Shown: positions 34,086 through 46,012, numbered from the stretch's first letter. The stretch is DNA of 64,000 bases from Takashimella koratensis (GCA_003116875.1 BCKT01000009.1:124001-188000); one strand, 5' to 3'. Notes: generated by a model not told the origin, from the letters alone. Numbers and translations are program-made.

Positions 34086-37000
34086 ATGCTCTTCACGACG
34101 CTCTTCCTCGGGGCGCTCGCGATCTCCGCGTCCGCCGCCGACTCGGACCTCAAGGTTCACCGACGGTCCAACTCGAAGCGCTCTCCGCTCAAGCACAACG
34201 CTGAGCAGGCTCGCGCCCTCTCCACTCGTGCCACGGCTAGCTCATCGACGTGGCTCAACCTCGGTTGCCGACAGGACGGCCCATCCCGAGTGCTCTCTAG
34301 CAACATTGCGATCAGCGGCAGCATGACCGTGGATAGCTGCATCGCATCGTGCGCGGCCGCAGGCTACATCTTTGCTGGTGTTGAGTGTGAGTCGCTGCTT
34401 TGCATTCCCCCTGGACGCATCTTTCCTCGTTCCATCCTATCCTTTGCACGCTTTGATCGACCCTACGGGGCTCGAGCGTTCAATCTGCGCAATGCGTAAA
34501 TATTGGTGCCTACCCGGCCCAAGCGTTAGGAACCAACGGCACTAGGCGGCCGCGCCCTTGCGCCCTTGCGCCCTCCTCTTTTTTCTCTGCTCTCCGTCTC
34601 CCTCGCTCGCGTTCCCCCCCTTTCCTTTTCGTGCCTCTATGCCCGATCATAATTATGATCACGATCATTCCATCACACTCCTTTTCGGGCCCGCGTCATG
34701 ATGCGTCACGTTTCAGACTGACCTGACATTTGTGCCATTCGTCACCAACGTAGATTCGACGCAATGCTGGTGTGGTAACTCGCTTCTCAATGGCCTCGGC
34801 GCCTCGATTGGGTCCGGTAACTGCAACATGGCGTGCGGGGGTAACTCTGGCCAGTCATGTGGCGGCTCCTACACTATGAACCGTGAGTCCGCTTCTCCCC
34901 ATCGACTTGAATCCTGGCTCACACCTACTTAGTCTGGTCTACGCCTGTGACGCACGTCGGATGCTACGCCGACTCGTCCTCGCGCTTGCTTTCGGGTCCC
35001 TCAGAGATCGTTGGCACCATGTCCCCTCAGCTCTGCGTTACCTGGTGCAACAACCAGGGCTACCCCTACGCTGGTGTCGAGTACGGCAGTCAATGCTACT
35101 GCGGTTCCTCCCTCTCTGCTAGCCAGATCTCTTCATCTTATTGCAACTCAGCGTGCGGCGGCGAGTCCGACACCACTTGTGGCGGCACTTGGGTTCTCGA
35201 TGTTTACACGGGTCCAACCACCACACCGACGGCGACCACTGGCGCCAACGCTGGCCTAACATCTCTCGGATGCTACGCCGATAGCGACACGCGTGTTCTC
35301 GTCGCTTCTACCGAATGGATCACGGGTTCCCTCACTCCGGCACTCTGCGCTTCTCACTGCTACGCCTCCGGATACGTCTACTCGGGTGTCGAGTACGCAA
35401 CGCAATGCTACTGCGGCAGCAGCCTCTCTTCTACCCAGACTTCTACCAACTGCAACATGGCCTGTAGCGGCGACTCGTCTCAAATCTGCGGCGGTTCCTA
35501 TGCCATCAACATCTATAAGTACAGCGGTAGTGGCACCACTACTTCTTCCACCACTACGACTACAACCACCACCGCTGCTGCCTCTCCCACGGCGACCGGT
35601 CTAAACTCGCTCGGATGCTACTACGACTCGGGCTCGCCGCGCCTCCTCGGCTCTACCCAGTGGTACACGTCGACCAACTCCCCCGCGAACTGCGCGGCTT
35701 ACTGCTACAACCTCGGATACGTCTACTCGGGCGTTGAGTACTCGAGCCAGTGCTACTGTGGTACCTCGCTCCCTTCCTCCGCCTCGTCCTCCACCAGCTG
35801 CAACATGGCCTGCACCGGTGACTCGTCCCAGACTTGCGGTGGCAGCTACGCGATCAACGTCTACAAGTACGTTGCTGGCACTACGACCACGACCTCTACG
35901 GCGATTCCTACCTCGGTCGCCGCCGGTTCCGCGCTCACTTCCATCGGCTGCTTCGCCGACAGTGACACTCGCGTTCTCCTCGCTTCCACCCAATGGATCA
36001 CCGGCTCGCTTACTCCCGCCCTCTGTGCCTCTCACTGCTACGCTTCCGGTTACACCTTCTCCGGTGTCGAGTACTCCACCCAATGCTACTGCGGCAATGG
36101 TCTGAGCTCTACTCAGACTTCGACCAACTGCAACATGGCTTGCGGTGGTGACTCGTCCAAGACTTGCGGTGGTAGCTACGCGATCAACGTTTACACCTAC
36201 GGCGGTGGCAGCGGTGGTGTTACCATTACGAGCTCGACGACTACGACTGCGACTCCGACCACTGCCTACACTGCCTCTGCTACGTCCAACGCCGCCGCTA
36301 CCCTCGTTACCACCACTGTCGCAGCTGCCGCCGCGTCCAACACCAAGGCGCTGTGGGCACACCACATAATCGGGAACACGTACACCTACGGTGTCTCTGA
36401 CTGGGCGTCGGATATCTCTCTCGCCCAATCTTCCGGGATCGACGGGTTCGCGCTCAACTTTGGTGCCGCGCAGTGGGAATACAACAGTATTGGGTACGCT
36501 TACCAGGCCGCTCAGGGGACTGGCTTCAAGCTCTTCCTCTCGTTCGACTTTACCGCGTTTGGTTGCAGTGGGACTGGTGACGCTTCCAACGTTGTCAACT
36601 TGATCAACACGTACAAGGGTAACTCGGCTCAGGCCATGTACAATGGCAACCCGATCGTTTCTACCTTCTCCGGCGATGGCTGCACGTTTGGTCAAACTAG
36701 CGTTACTGCTGGATGGAACAGCGTCCGTAGCTCGGTCGGGTCCATGTACCTCGTCCCTGCCATCTTCCCGACCAACGGTGCTGCCGATTTCAGCTCGATG
36801 CCGTGGTTCGATGCCGAGCTCAACTGGAACTCGGGCTGGCCGATGGGTGGGTCCGATCTCACCACCGCGAGCGACCAGCAGTACATTGGCGACTTGTCCG
36901 GCCGTGGTTACATGGCTGCTATCTCCCCGTGTTTCTTCACCTACTACTCCCCGAGCTCGTACAACAAGAACTGGATCTACCGCAGCGACGACTGGCTCCT

Positions 37001-37568
37001 CGCTCAGCGATTCGAGATGCTCATTGGTATGCGCAACCAGTTTGACATGGCCGAGATCATCTCTTGGAACGACTTTGGAGAGTCTCACTATATCGGTCCT
37101 ATCGCTCCCAACTCTGACCAGCCCAACTCGGAAGGTTGGGTTAACGGATTCCCTCACACCGCTTGGCTCTCGCTCATCGCTTACTATGCGCCGGCGTTCA
37201 AGACGGGTGTCTACCCAACTCCCTCGGACGGTCTCTGGATCTGGTCTCGTCCGAGCCCGAAGAACGCCCAGCCGTCCTCGCCGTCCATGTCTCAGCCCGC
37301 CAACGCCCAGTACACCGACGACAAAGTTTATGCCATGGCTATTCTCGCCTCACCAGCTACCGTCACCGTTACCTCGGGTTCCAACTCGGTCACCTACAAC
37401 CTCAACACTGGTGTCAACAAGATCAGTCTCGCCAGCGCTGCAGGTGTCATCACCGCCAAGATGATCCGTAACGGTGCGACGGTCAAGAGCATCGACTCCA
37501 CTGGGTCCTTCTCCTACACCAACACCCCGACCGACTGGAACTTTAACTACTGGGTCGGCTCGGCCTAA
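34086..37568 (+). CDS. Secreted alpha-1,3-glucanase (GH71) with five WSC domains
   Basis: Predicted extracellular glucan endo-1,3-alpha-glucosidase (mutanase) acting on cell-wall alpha-1,3-glucan. Three exons: 34086-34386, 34754-34882 and 34933-37568. The first junction restores GVEYSTQCWCG. A hydrophobic signal peptide (MLFTTLFLGALAISASAA) starts the protein. Five WSC carbohydrate-binding modules follow, each with the GC[YF/R].D...GVEY..QCYCG...CGG pattern; the third and fifth are nearly identical. Thr/Ser linkers separate them. The GH71 catalytic domain begins at about 36340 (KALWAHHIIGNTYTYGVSDW, DGFALNFG) and contains FKLFLSFDFTAFG, FDAELNWNSGWP and EIISWNDFGESHYIGP, where the conserved acidic residues lie. 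It ends at TAA 37566-37568. Codon use is strongly C/G-ending, suggesting high expression. Confidence 0.92.
34645..34660. repeat. Perfect 16-bp palindrome in intron 1 of the GH71 gene
   Basis: GATCATAATTATGATC is self-complementary and is followed by GATCATTCC. It lies in the 367-bp first intron, which is unusually long for this window. It may be a regulatory or structural element; function unknown. Confidence 0.6.
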
Positions 37569-38023
37569 ACAGTGACAGACGTGGTTCTTTGTCTGGGCAA
37601 GGTGTTTGTACAAGCGCATAGTAGCATCTCTTTGGGTCGCTAGCTATCCTCATTCTCTCTATCATCTTGGGCTACATTCATCTTTTCATCTCTACCTTTA
37701 TTCTAGATTCTACGTCACCTCTCTCTCTCTCCCTCTCTCTCTTGGACTTTTTCCCCTCCTCTCCTTTGGACTTTGGACCAAACCTTGAATCTTGCGTGTA
37801 CTCGCGATTCTCTAGTATAGATGCATATAATCCTCTCTACCGATGCTGTGACTGATTGTCGCTGTCTGCCTTTACGAGCGAACTCTGTCCAGTGGACTGA
37901 CTTGGACGCTCAACTTGTTGTTTCCCCTGGTCTAGGCCTCGGACCTGAACTTGGGCACTGTCACCTAAATGCATACAACGATCTTCGACCTTGCTTGAGA
38001 ACACTAAACTCTTGCCTACTATA
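37569..38023. other. Convergent 3' region, T/C-rich
   Basis: Lies between the GH71 gene (+) and the WW-domain gene (-). It contains a (TC)n-like tract at about 37720-37760. No gene seen. Confidence 0.5.
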
Positions 38024-39075
38024 TCAATCTCGAAGCCATGCTTGCCTCCGCGCCTTCTTCTCTGCCGCCTTCTTCTTGAACCTTGCCTGTGAAACAAAAC
38101 ATCAGGCTCGTCAGCCACTGTCCTCTCATCTGCTTATTGCCTACCCTATCCCAAACATATCACTCACCATATCCTTCTTAGTCACCGGTTGATTACTCGC
38201 TACCCCCATTGCCTCGTCTCTCCTCCGTTTCATATTCTCCGCCGCTCTCTCTTTCTCCCACGCTTCTTGATCAAAGAACCTCTCGTTCATCCTCTTCATG
38301 CGATTAAACTCGTCAAGGTGGCCGATGGTGTAAGAGTAATCTTGGGCGGTGAAACGACCGGTTCGGGCGTTGAATGAAGCACCTTGGGAAGAGGAGTCGC
38401 CGGATGTGCCCATGGACCCACGTTGTTCGGGCGGGAGAAGGAAAGCGAGGGCAGGGTCCATCTCGGGCATAGCTGAGGGGATGGAGGGGAGGTAGGCGGG
38501 CTGAGAGGGTTGAGTGGGTTGAGAGGTTGGGGCAGGGCCGGAAGGGAGAGGAGGAGCAGATTCGGGAGGTGGAGCGAGTGGGTTCGTCCATGTCACTTCG
38601 CCAGTCTCCGAGTTCCAGAAGTAGTACGCTAGGTTGGGGTTAGCAACGATACCTATGGAGAGGAGGGTATGAATCAAGACTAACCGTTCTGTTCTGGAGC
38701 CCAGACAGCTTGCCAAGGTTGCTCCTTGACTTCACCCTCGCCCGCTCCGACCTCTTCGTCCTCGTCCTCGCCCTCGTCATTGTCGTCCTCGCCTTCATTC
38801 TCGTTGTCATCTTTCGCTGCCTTGCCCTTCCCTTTCGCTTTCTTCAATGGCGGCTCCTCATCGTCCTCCTCATCGTTGTCCTCATCTCTCTCTGCTGCCT
38901 CCCCATCCGCGTCATTCTTCTTTTCCTCCTCGCGATCGCCTTCGTTCTCCTCATCGTCGTCGTCGTCATCGCCAAGGTGTGTAATCGGCTCGTCTACAGG
39001 CTCCGAAACAGTGCCCTCTGGCAATGGTGGTCCCGCCGTGAGCGAGTCGTCGACCTCTCTTTTAGGGGGCGACAT
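38024..39075 (-). CDS. WW-domain protein with acidic N-terminus
   Basis: ATG 39075 opens MSPPKREVDDSLTAGPPLPE. An Asp/Glu-rich region follows (about residues 35-120, with KKAKGKGKAAK as a possible nuclear signal). Then comes a WW domain: WQAVWAPEQNG, an intron at about 38650-38690, and NLAYYFWNSETGEVTWTNP, which has the two Trp and the YYF core. A Pro/Ser-rich linker precedes FNARTGRFTAQDYSYTIGHL and a basic helical tail (WEKERAAENMKRRRDEAMG). The last small exon encodes ARFKKKAAEKKARRQAWLRD, with TGA at 38024-38026. WW domains bind proline-rich ligands. The acidic start plus basic tail resembles splicing-associated WW proteins, but no specific orthologue is claimed. Confidence 0.8.
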
Positions 39076-40059
39076 GGTGCTTGTGGTATGACAGACGTTG
39101 AGATGGGGACTGGCCATATCAAGGTTAATGCAAATAGATAGGCAGGTAGAAGAATAGGCATGCCAATCAGGGCATTGGAGAAAAAGGTGCCTATCGAAGG
39201 TTGGATTTCGATAGGCGTGTAAGGGGTGAACACAAGCAAGACATTGTTCAAACAGCGTATTCTTAAACTTGTTTTTTGAGAGGATTTCTCGGTATCATCA
39301 GGTAGCTTTAATCTTCAGCATGGCGCCAAAGCTGTCCTATTTGACGAATGAGGATACTCCGGATGCTATGAGAGTTGGAAGCTATCGTGGTCTGCTGGGT
39401 GGCGATCCTAACAGCGGGGTCGAGTTTTCCACGTGTACTTAAAAACATCTTCACTGGATCCTCTGATACCTCTGCGTCTGTGAAGATGTCAGGGTCTGCG
39501 ATAACCGTTTTTGGCAACCTTTTGTTGTCCTTTGGGTATTGACTGTTTTCACATAAGCTCCACCCAAGCTCAAATCAGAGACCTCTAAGTGCCACACCGG
39601 AGTTTCCTGCCAAATACCAAACGCCCTTGCCCCCGGCAGCCCCAAAGTTTTTGCAAATCACCGAGGGTTCGCTATGGTGAGCGTTGGTACCGGTGGGATT
39701 ATCACATGGGGGGGAAGGGTGGTGACTGTCCTTTTTGGAATGGGCTAATCAAAGGATTGGCTGATATTAGGATTCAGCAGGCAAGGGCAGTAAGGATTTC
39801 TAATTGACCTGGAGGCGTGTGAAATACCCCCCCCCCTGGTGCACGGATGCACAGAAGCGATGGTTGTTTGGCAATCGTCCGGTTTTTCACTTCTTGCACC
39901 ATTTCACCATTTCACCCTCCCATTTCACCAATTCCTCATTCCATTTCAACTCGTTCACCCACTCCGAGCATACACCGCGGGTTCACGCCGTTACCGCTTT
40001 ATCACACCACCGCTCCCCATCGGTCATCTGGTATCTGTCATCTGTCATCTCGATCGGTC
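39076..40059. other. Divergent intergenic region between WW-domain and bZIP genes
   Basis: About 980 bp. A C-run lies at about 39826-39834. CATTTCACC-type words repeat at 39897-39940 (CACCATTTCACCATTTCACC). The bZIP side is pyrimidine-rich with CATCTG/TCATCT repeats at 40023-40050. No gene or clear TATA seen. Confidence 0.5.
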
Positions 40060-41894
40060 ATGGCGGAAGACGCGGCAGCCGCTGCGGGACCCCCTCTCGC
40101 TACTCCCACTACCGATAACGACACCCCAGAACCCCACAAGGTCAGTTCCCACTCCCAGGTTCATTCGTGTTTCCTCTCGCCCCTGTTACCCTTCTTGCAC
40201 ATGTCGTTGCCGATTTGGTTCAATCCACGTTGGATTTGGTTCTCGCCTATGCGTCTCTCCAATCCTGTCTCGGTTTGCACAACCCCGCCCTTGATTTCTC
40301 ATTCCCCAGTTGGATTGACAATCGCCCTTTCTCCATGAAACCTTCCCCCCCCCCCCCCCCCCCCCCCCCCCCATCGTTTATCTTATCACATCCCCTCCAA
40401 CACATCCTCCTCTTGTCACACCTCTACTCCTGATGCAATCCCATTCTGTTATCAATTACTAACGCAGAATGTGATTTCCCTTCCTCCTTCCCCTTCCCTT
40501 CTCTCGCTGCCCCTCGCCTAACTCACCACCGATGTGAAATCCTTTCACTCGCTTAGGACCGACACGAGCCTCGTGGTCGCAAACCCAACGACCACCTGCC
40601 TCCATCTCGGGCCCGAGAAGTCCAGCGCGCGTTCAGGCTCCGACGAGCCGAACACCTTGCTGCTCTTGAGGAGCGCATCGCCATTCTCGAGGGCGAGAAC
40701 ACCCAGCTTCGCGCGCTGCTTTCCCTCCCCGATGCGGACCGGGGCAAGATCGGGTCGGGCCCCACGGGTCGCGGCAAGAGTCTCAAGGACGGCGGTGTAC
40801 CGATGAGCGAGCGAGTCCGGGCGCGTAAAGAAGCTCGCGCGAGGGAACGTGCCGCCCGAGGCATCGTCGAGCCCGAGAGCAGCGATGGCGAGAGCGAACT
40901 CAACGGGTCCGGAGCCGGACGCGACTCGCAGACGCTCTCACCCAGTGTCGCGCACGGATCGCTCTCCATGCCCCTCCTCCCTTCGACCAGCGGCGTCTCG
41001 GGTATCGGCGGCGACATCGGCCGAGGCGGAAGCCTCCACTCTGCGGGCCCTTCATCCGCCGGTGTCCAACCGTCCGCGTCGACCTCGGGTCAGTCCTCGG
41101 CGAACTCGACGAGCGTCGCCCAGCTCTTTGCAGCAGCGACTGGCGACCTCCCTGCTCCGTTCAACTACGGCCTCCCCAACCCATTTCAGATGGCACTGTC
41201 CCCGGAGAACAGCTACGACTACGGGAACGTCGGAGGGGTGGATTTCACCAAACCTGGCGGACAAGGGAACAACAGTTTCGCCATGTTCAACTTGTTCGAT
41301 ACGGGACCGACCGATCCCTCGCCGACGCACCAGTCGCACCCTGGTTCCGGCGGGGGGATGGGCAACGGCTCGTCCTCTGGCCTCACCCCATTGTCCACGG
41401 GCAAAGGCGACGGCCGTTCCCCCTCTGGTGGCGGCGGCGGCGGTCAGAACGCGCTCAACCAATCCCAGCCTTCTGGATCAGGGGGTACTCCCAACCCGTC
41501 CCCTGACCTTCTCTCGCGGCTTCGACAATGCTGCCACGTCTCCGACTCGCACGTCGTCAACGACCCTGGTCTGCTCATCTTCGCTACGCGTCTCTGCCAA
41601 TCGGTGGCCTGCGGGTTCGGCGCAGCACACCTCGACTCCCAGCCAGCCAGCGACGCAGATTACCTCTCTCTCGACGACGCGTGGCGCGCGCTCAGGTCAA
41701 CATTGGATCCTGGAGGAGACGCAGATGGGGAGAATCGGATGAATACGGGGAGAATCGCGTCGGAACTCGTTACGAGAGCAGCGACGAGTAGAGGGCATGG
41801 GACTTGGATTGTTTGCAGGTACAGAGAGGGACTGAGTATCAGAAGGTCACTCGTCTCGGGCCTGGTCTCGGGCTTTGGTGGCAAGTTTGAGTGA
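40060..41894 (+). CDS. Atypical bZIP transcription factor
   Basis: Two exons, 40060-40140 and 40557-41894, joined in phase 0. The short first exon encodes MAEDAAAAAGPPLATPTTDN. Exon 2 opens with GRKPNDHLPPSRAREVQRAF, continuing RLRRAEHLAALEERIAILEG and ENTQLRALL. This is a basic region (SRAREVQRAFRLRR) followed by a leucine-zipper heptad pattern. The conserved Asn and Ala-Ala of classical bZIPs are replaced around PPSRAREVQRAFR. A second basic stretch (MSERVRARKEARARERAARG) follows. The middle is Ser/Gly-rich. The C-terminus has a Cys-containing block (LSRLRQCCHVSDSHVVNDPG, then RLCQSVACGFG) suggestive of a redox- or metal-responsive region. The stop is at 41892-41894. DNA target unknown. Confidence 0.8.
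40345..40372. repeat. C28 homopolymer in bZIP intron 1
   Basis: Twenty-eight consecutive C within the 416-bp intron of the bZIP gene. It is the only long G/C homopolymer here that the assembly resolved without N. Confidence 0.9.
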
Positions 41895-42335
41895 GCGGTC
41901 GACGAGCATTGCGTTTTGACCTTGACGCTCGTTCTCAGGCTCCCACCCTTGTTCCATTCTGATCTCACACCATCTCTCGTCCCGACAACCACCCTCCATC
42001 TCCTACCCGATCTCTTTGCTCATGCTCTTCATTGTAGATCTCTGTTGTATACTTGACGACCCCGACCCTGATCCTGTCTATCCACTCTTTTCTTATCTAT
42101 ACCCTTTCGTCACTCATATCCAGACTTTTCTTTTCTTTTCCCCCACGTTTTGGGCATTATCGTTTTCATCTTTTTGGGGAGAGGGTATAATCGTCGTATG
42201 CATGGTATCGATCTCACTTTGATCTGTCTCTGGTGGTCTGGTGGTCTGGTGGTCTGGTCATGTACAATATACCACATCCCCAAGTCGTAGCTCGTAGCTC
42301 GTACAACAATTACTGATGCGCTACCCTTCCCTACG
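41895..42335. other. Convergent intergenic region
   Basis: Contains a GGTGGTCT octamer repeat at about 42231-42258 and T-rich stretches (about 42120-42175) likely belonging to the bZIP 3' end. No gene seen. Confidence 0.5.
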
Positions 42336-44094
42336 TCAAGGCGATACTTCGATCGGGTTATCTGCCTGGCCCAAGTCTCTCCCATCCGAGCTTGGGGTCT
42401 CGACAACCCTCCTCTGCCTCTTCCTGGCTCCCCCACTCTCACTCCGACTCCCACCCCCAGTATCACTCTGCCTTCCTCTGGCTCGTACCGCCTCCGCCTC
42501 GGCATTCTCCAGTTGCCTGATCAGACTATCATCAATTTCAAAACTCTGCATCCCAACACCGTCCCAATCGTCTCCCTCGCCCCCTTCATCGTCATCATCG
42601 TCATCTTGAGATAAATCGATCGGTGCGTTAGTACTAGGCCCCAGGCGAGTAGCCTGAGCCTGAGCTCGAGGTTGAGCTGGTTGAGCTGGTTGAGCTGGTT
42701 GAGGGGCCAAGGCGGCACGAATCGCAGCCAATCGGGCAGCCCGAGCAGCGTTCGGATCGCTCGTTCCAGCTCCTCCAATCCCTCCAGCGCCGGCTGAGGT
42801 CGACGCAGATGCAGCGGGCGCGGTCCGAGCGAAGAACGGCGCACGAACTGGGGCTGTCGCGGCGATGCCGACCGGGACAGGAACGGGAGCAGGTGTCACA
42901 GCGGGTACAGTGGGTGCAGCAGGTGTCACAGCGGGTACAGTGGGTGCAGCAGGTGTAGCAACGGTACGACGTGCACGAGATCGAGGAGGTAGAGTCATGC
43001 GTCGTTCGTCGTTCACTGTACCGTGACCTGGAGCCCGGGCGGGACTGAGAGATCGGAGAGGTTAGTCAAGGGCCAGAAGAGCGTGGATAGCTTGGAGCGA
43101 GAGGGAGAAGTTGGAGACAAGGGAGAAGAGACACGATGAGACCTACTCTAGACGAGCGGCCAAAGATTCAGTGAACAACCGTGGCTGTTCGTTCTCGAGT
43201 TGGTCCACTACACCACCGATGACGGTACAGTTCTCGGGCGTGAGCAGCACTGAATCGGACGTTAGGTTGAGCTGAGGAGATAGCGCGAGTACATTTCAGC
43301 TACTTACAGATATCTCGAAGTGTTTTCACGCCTTGCAGTAATAACTACCAAAGTAAGATGGGTCAGATACAGTGTGAGACAGATCATAGGAGATATGTTG
43401 CAGATGGCGGATGAATTGCAATTGGATAGGAGGGACAAGAAAGTCAAGGGAGAAAATGGTCAACTTACTTTTGTGCCCAAGGGAGTGTCACCGAGGGCGA
43501 TCCCCCTGATCCGCTTGTACTCGATCGCCTTGACGCTGTTCTTCCCATCGGAGAGTGTAAACTCGAGCATACTCCTCGGGTACGCTGGGATCCCCTGCCC
43601 ATCTTCCCCTCCTCCCGGTGCATCTCCGCCTTCATCCTCCCCCTCCCCTCCTCCGCCATGACCTACATCATCCATCCCGCGTATCCTCGTCGCGCCAGAC
43701 AAGACGTCCCGCCGACTCTCCTGGGCCGACCGCAGCTGAAACGCGGAGATCCCGATTTCGTTGATACGTAGGATCTGAACCAGAGTGGGGGATGGGAAAA
43801 GAGTGGTGTGTGGTGTGAAAGAGGTAGGGAGGGCGGGGAGGCGGGTAGATGAGGATAGGTCGGAATAGATGTATTGGTCGTGCTAACGGGGGTTAGCGAG
43901 GGAGGAAGAGAAGAGACGATGGAGTAGAATCTTGGAGTAGCGAAGTAGGGAATAATTATGGAGCTCACGATAGTCTCTAGGGATACCTCTTGTCCATCCT
44001 CTGCTAAGGCGTGGGCACACTCTCGGACCCAGTCGGGATCCACCTCGGGGAGAGGGTAGAGCCCCTTCAGGTGCGCAACGAGTTGAGCCTCCAT
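42336..44094 (-). CDS. RMI1: RecQ-mediated genome instability protein 1 (Rmi1)
   Basis: OB-fold scaffold of the Sgs1/BLM-Top3-Rmi1 dissolvasome, which stimulates decatenation of double Holliday junctions. ATG 44094 opens MEAQLVAHLKGLYPLPEVDP, with WVRECAHALAEDGQEVSLET as the N-terminal helical (DUF1767) part. The OB core is FTLSDGKNSVKAIEYKRIRG, then IALGDTPLGTK, LLQGVKTLRDI and VLLTPENCTVIGGVVDQLEN; the last two blocks are strongly characteristic. The C-terminal exon (42336 to about 43045) is Ala/Pro-rich with a PAAPTVPAVT repeat. It has APIDLSQDDDDDDEGGEGDD, which fits a SUMO-interacting motif (hydrophobic core followed by acids), and a basic segment GGARKRQRR. Five introns at least. The stop is at 42336. 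Confidence 0.88.
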
Positions 44095-44662
44095 CGATGC
44101 GTGTTACATCCCACGCATGCTGTGTCAGAGCCTATGAACCGGTGGAAGAGGTAGATGAGGTGGGTGAGGTGGGTGAGTGAGACGTGGGTGACGGTAGATG
44201 ATGCGACGAAATGGGTAAAGGAGAACGAGATCTGCGAGATTTGAAACACACAACATGAATTTCAAAACACACACATGCACACGCACAGACAGACACACAC
44301 CGCATAACACACGCGCCGGATCTTGATTTGGCAGGTGACGAGATAACGCCGTTGAGCGTAGAGTCTGTGTGTATGCTTGGGACATGCTCACCGTCTGAAC
44401 ACTGACTGTCACGCTGGAACATGCCCTCGCCGCTGCGCATGCATACCTTTTGTACACACCCACGACGCCATCCACGGTCTGTGCCTGTCTCTTCGCTGCG
44501 CCTTGCCCGCTGCCCGTTGCCCGCTGCCCGCCGAGTGACTGGACTCGAATCATGATACCTGCCCTACGCAAACACCGCCGACGAGTCCAGTCATCTGTCA
44601 TTTCCTCCTCGTCCTTGTCAACCGACCAGATCTGCGCCCTGGGATGAGGACAGTATGCATAG

Positions 44663-44669
44663 TATATAA
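44663..44669 (+). promoter_or_regulatory. TATA box of the DUF3224-like gene
   Basis: TATATAA lies about 98 bp before the ATG at 44767, in the gap between RMI1 (divergent, -) and this gene. The rest of the 44095-44766 gap holds a CA-rich tract (about 44265-44300) and GTGGGTGAG repeats (about 44160-44180). Confidence 0.6.
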
Positions 44670-44766
44670 CCAGTCGTCGCTGTCTCGCTCGTCTCGTCTC
44701 GTCCCCTCAACGTTCATCACCCCACCTCTCCCACACCCGCACCTACACCTACACAAGCTCAACACC

Positions 44767-45597
44767 ATGTCTTCCAGTACGTCTCTCTTTGCACCCTCAC
44801 TAGCCTCTCCCCTCTCTCTATCTCCCTCTCCTCTCCTCTCCTCTCATCACCTCACTTCCCCTTCCCTCCCTCTCTCATCCCATCCGCTGACCTCACCCCT
44901 CCCTACCCCACCCCTCCCTACTCCTCGCACACCTCAGAGCACCTCTCGTTCACTTTCAATTCCCCGACCTGGTCCGAGACAGTGATCAAGGAATCAAACC
45001 AATTCGGTCTCAAACTTTCACACGCGACAACTGATCGTGTATTTAACAGCGAGGATATCAAGGGGACCGGTTTGGCTGCTTATATCCTGTACGTTAATGC
45101 CCTCTTGGCTGATGACATCTACCTCAAGCTCCTGCGTCCTCTGACTCTCGGTGTTCGTCCTGGCTGATGACTACAGGACCTACCTCCCCAACAACAAGGA
45201 CGCCCACTTCAGTGTGTGATCCCCTGTCTCTTATCTTCCCAGGAGCAGATGGTGACACTTTGAGATTCCGAGCTGAGCTGATCACTCCAGCCGGACACAT
45301 GGTGTTCAAGGGCACCGTGTGTGGGAAAGAAGGTTCCTTCGCGCTCGGAACGATCGGGACGTACGTCGATACCGTCGTCAAGGCGGAATGGACCGTTGTT
45401 CCGGGCACTGGCATGTGAGTCAATCCATGGTACGATAAACGAAGGGAGTGGGGTGGAGCGTAGGGAGCATGGATTGGGAAGCATGGGCTGACAAGAAAAG
45501 CGGCGAGCTCGAGGGGATCTCGGGCAAGGGACAGTACAGCGTCAACGGGCACGAGCAGAAAGACCTTCCGGGTACACTCGACCTCAACTTTGCCTAA
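44767..45597 (+). CDS. DUF3224-like small protein
   Basis: Small single-domain protein of ~140 aa. The first coding exon is only ten bases (44767-44776, ATG TCT TCC A). Exon 2 starts after CCTCAG at 44938 and reads KHLSFTFNSPTWSETVIKES. Later exons give GADGDTLRFRAELITPAGHM, VFKGTVCGKEGSFALGTIGT and KAEWTVVPGTG. The last exon gives GELEGISGKGQYSVNGHEQK, with TAA at 45595-45597. The pattern F.G...G..GSF.L...GT......W.V.PGTGTGEL.G..G.G matches the DUF3224 family (AIM24-unrelated beta-barrel proteins, mostly bacterial). The biochemical role is unknown. No secretion signal, so probably cytosolic. A TATA box sits upstream. Confidence 0.65.
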
Positions 45598-46012
45598 AGG
45601 TCCACAAGCACAATCGCGACCGGAAGCGGATGGCGCACGGCGAGGGGCAACTGAGAAGGATTGGATCGGGTGCCCGGAAGTTTTCGTTGAGAGGTCAGGT
45701 AGTTGAGACTCCGTACTGGAGATATATCGAGAGCAATTGAAACAAGTCGAGCAATATGATGGAGCGAATGCAAGATTGTGAACGTCGATGACGAGAAAGT
45801 ACCAGCCAGTGGTTGGACTTTTGTAAGCGCTTAAATCCCCGGTAAGCGACAAATGGGGGTCCAAACATCTTAGTAACCGCCAAGTAACCGCCTCAACCCG
45901 GAGACCAGAGATACAAGGTAGACTCCATTCACCTCAGCCCCCATCTTTTCGTTCTCACCTCTACTATCTATATCTCTTGATAGCTCAACGCCTCCACAAT
46001 CTCGTCTTCATC
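45598..46012. other. Short intergenic region upstream of DTD1
   Basis: A duplicated GTAACCGCC word (AGTAACCGCCAAGTAACCGCC) occurs at about 45871-45891, about 125 bp before the DTD1 ATG. No gene seen. Confidence 0.5.

Noticed and set aside
35601..37157. 518-codon antisense frame over the GH71 gene
   Set aside because: Low-complexity Arg/Gly/Val composition caused by codon bias of the real gene; no motif.
38710..39141. Hydrophobic plus-strand frame resembling a membrane protein
   Set aside because: It is the complement of the Asp/Glu-rich N-terminus of the WW-domain protein; GAC/GAG codons read backwards give Val/Leu.
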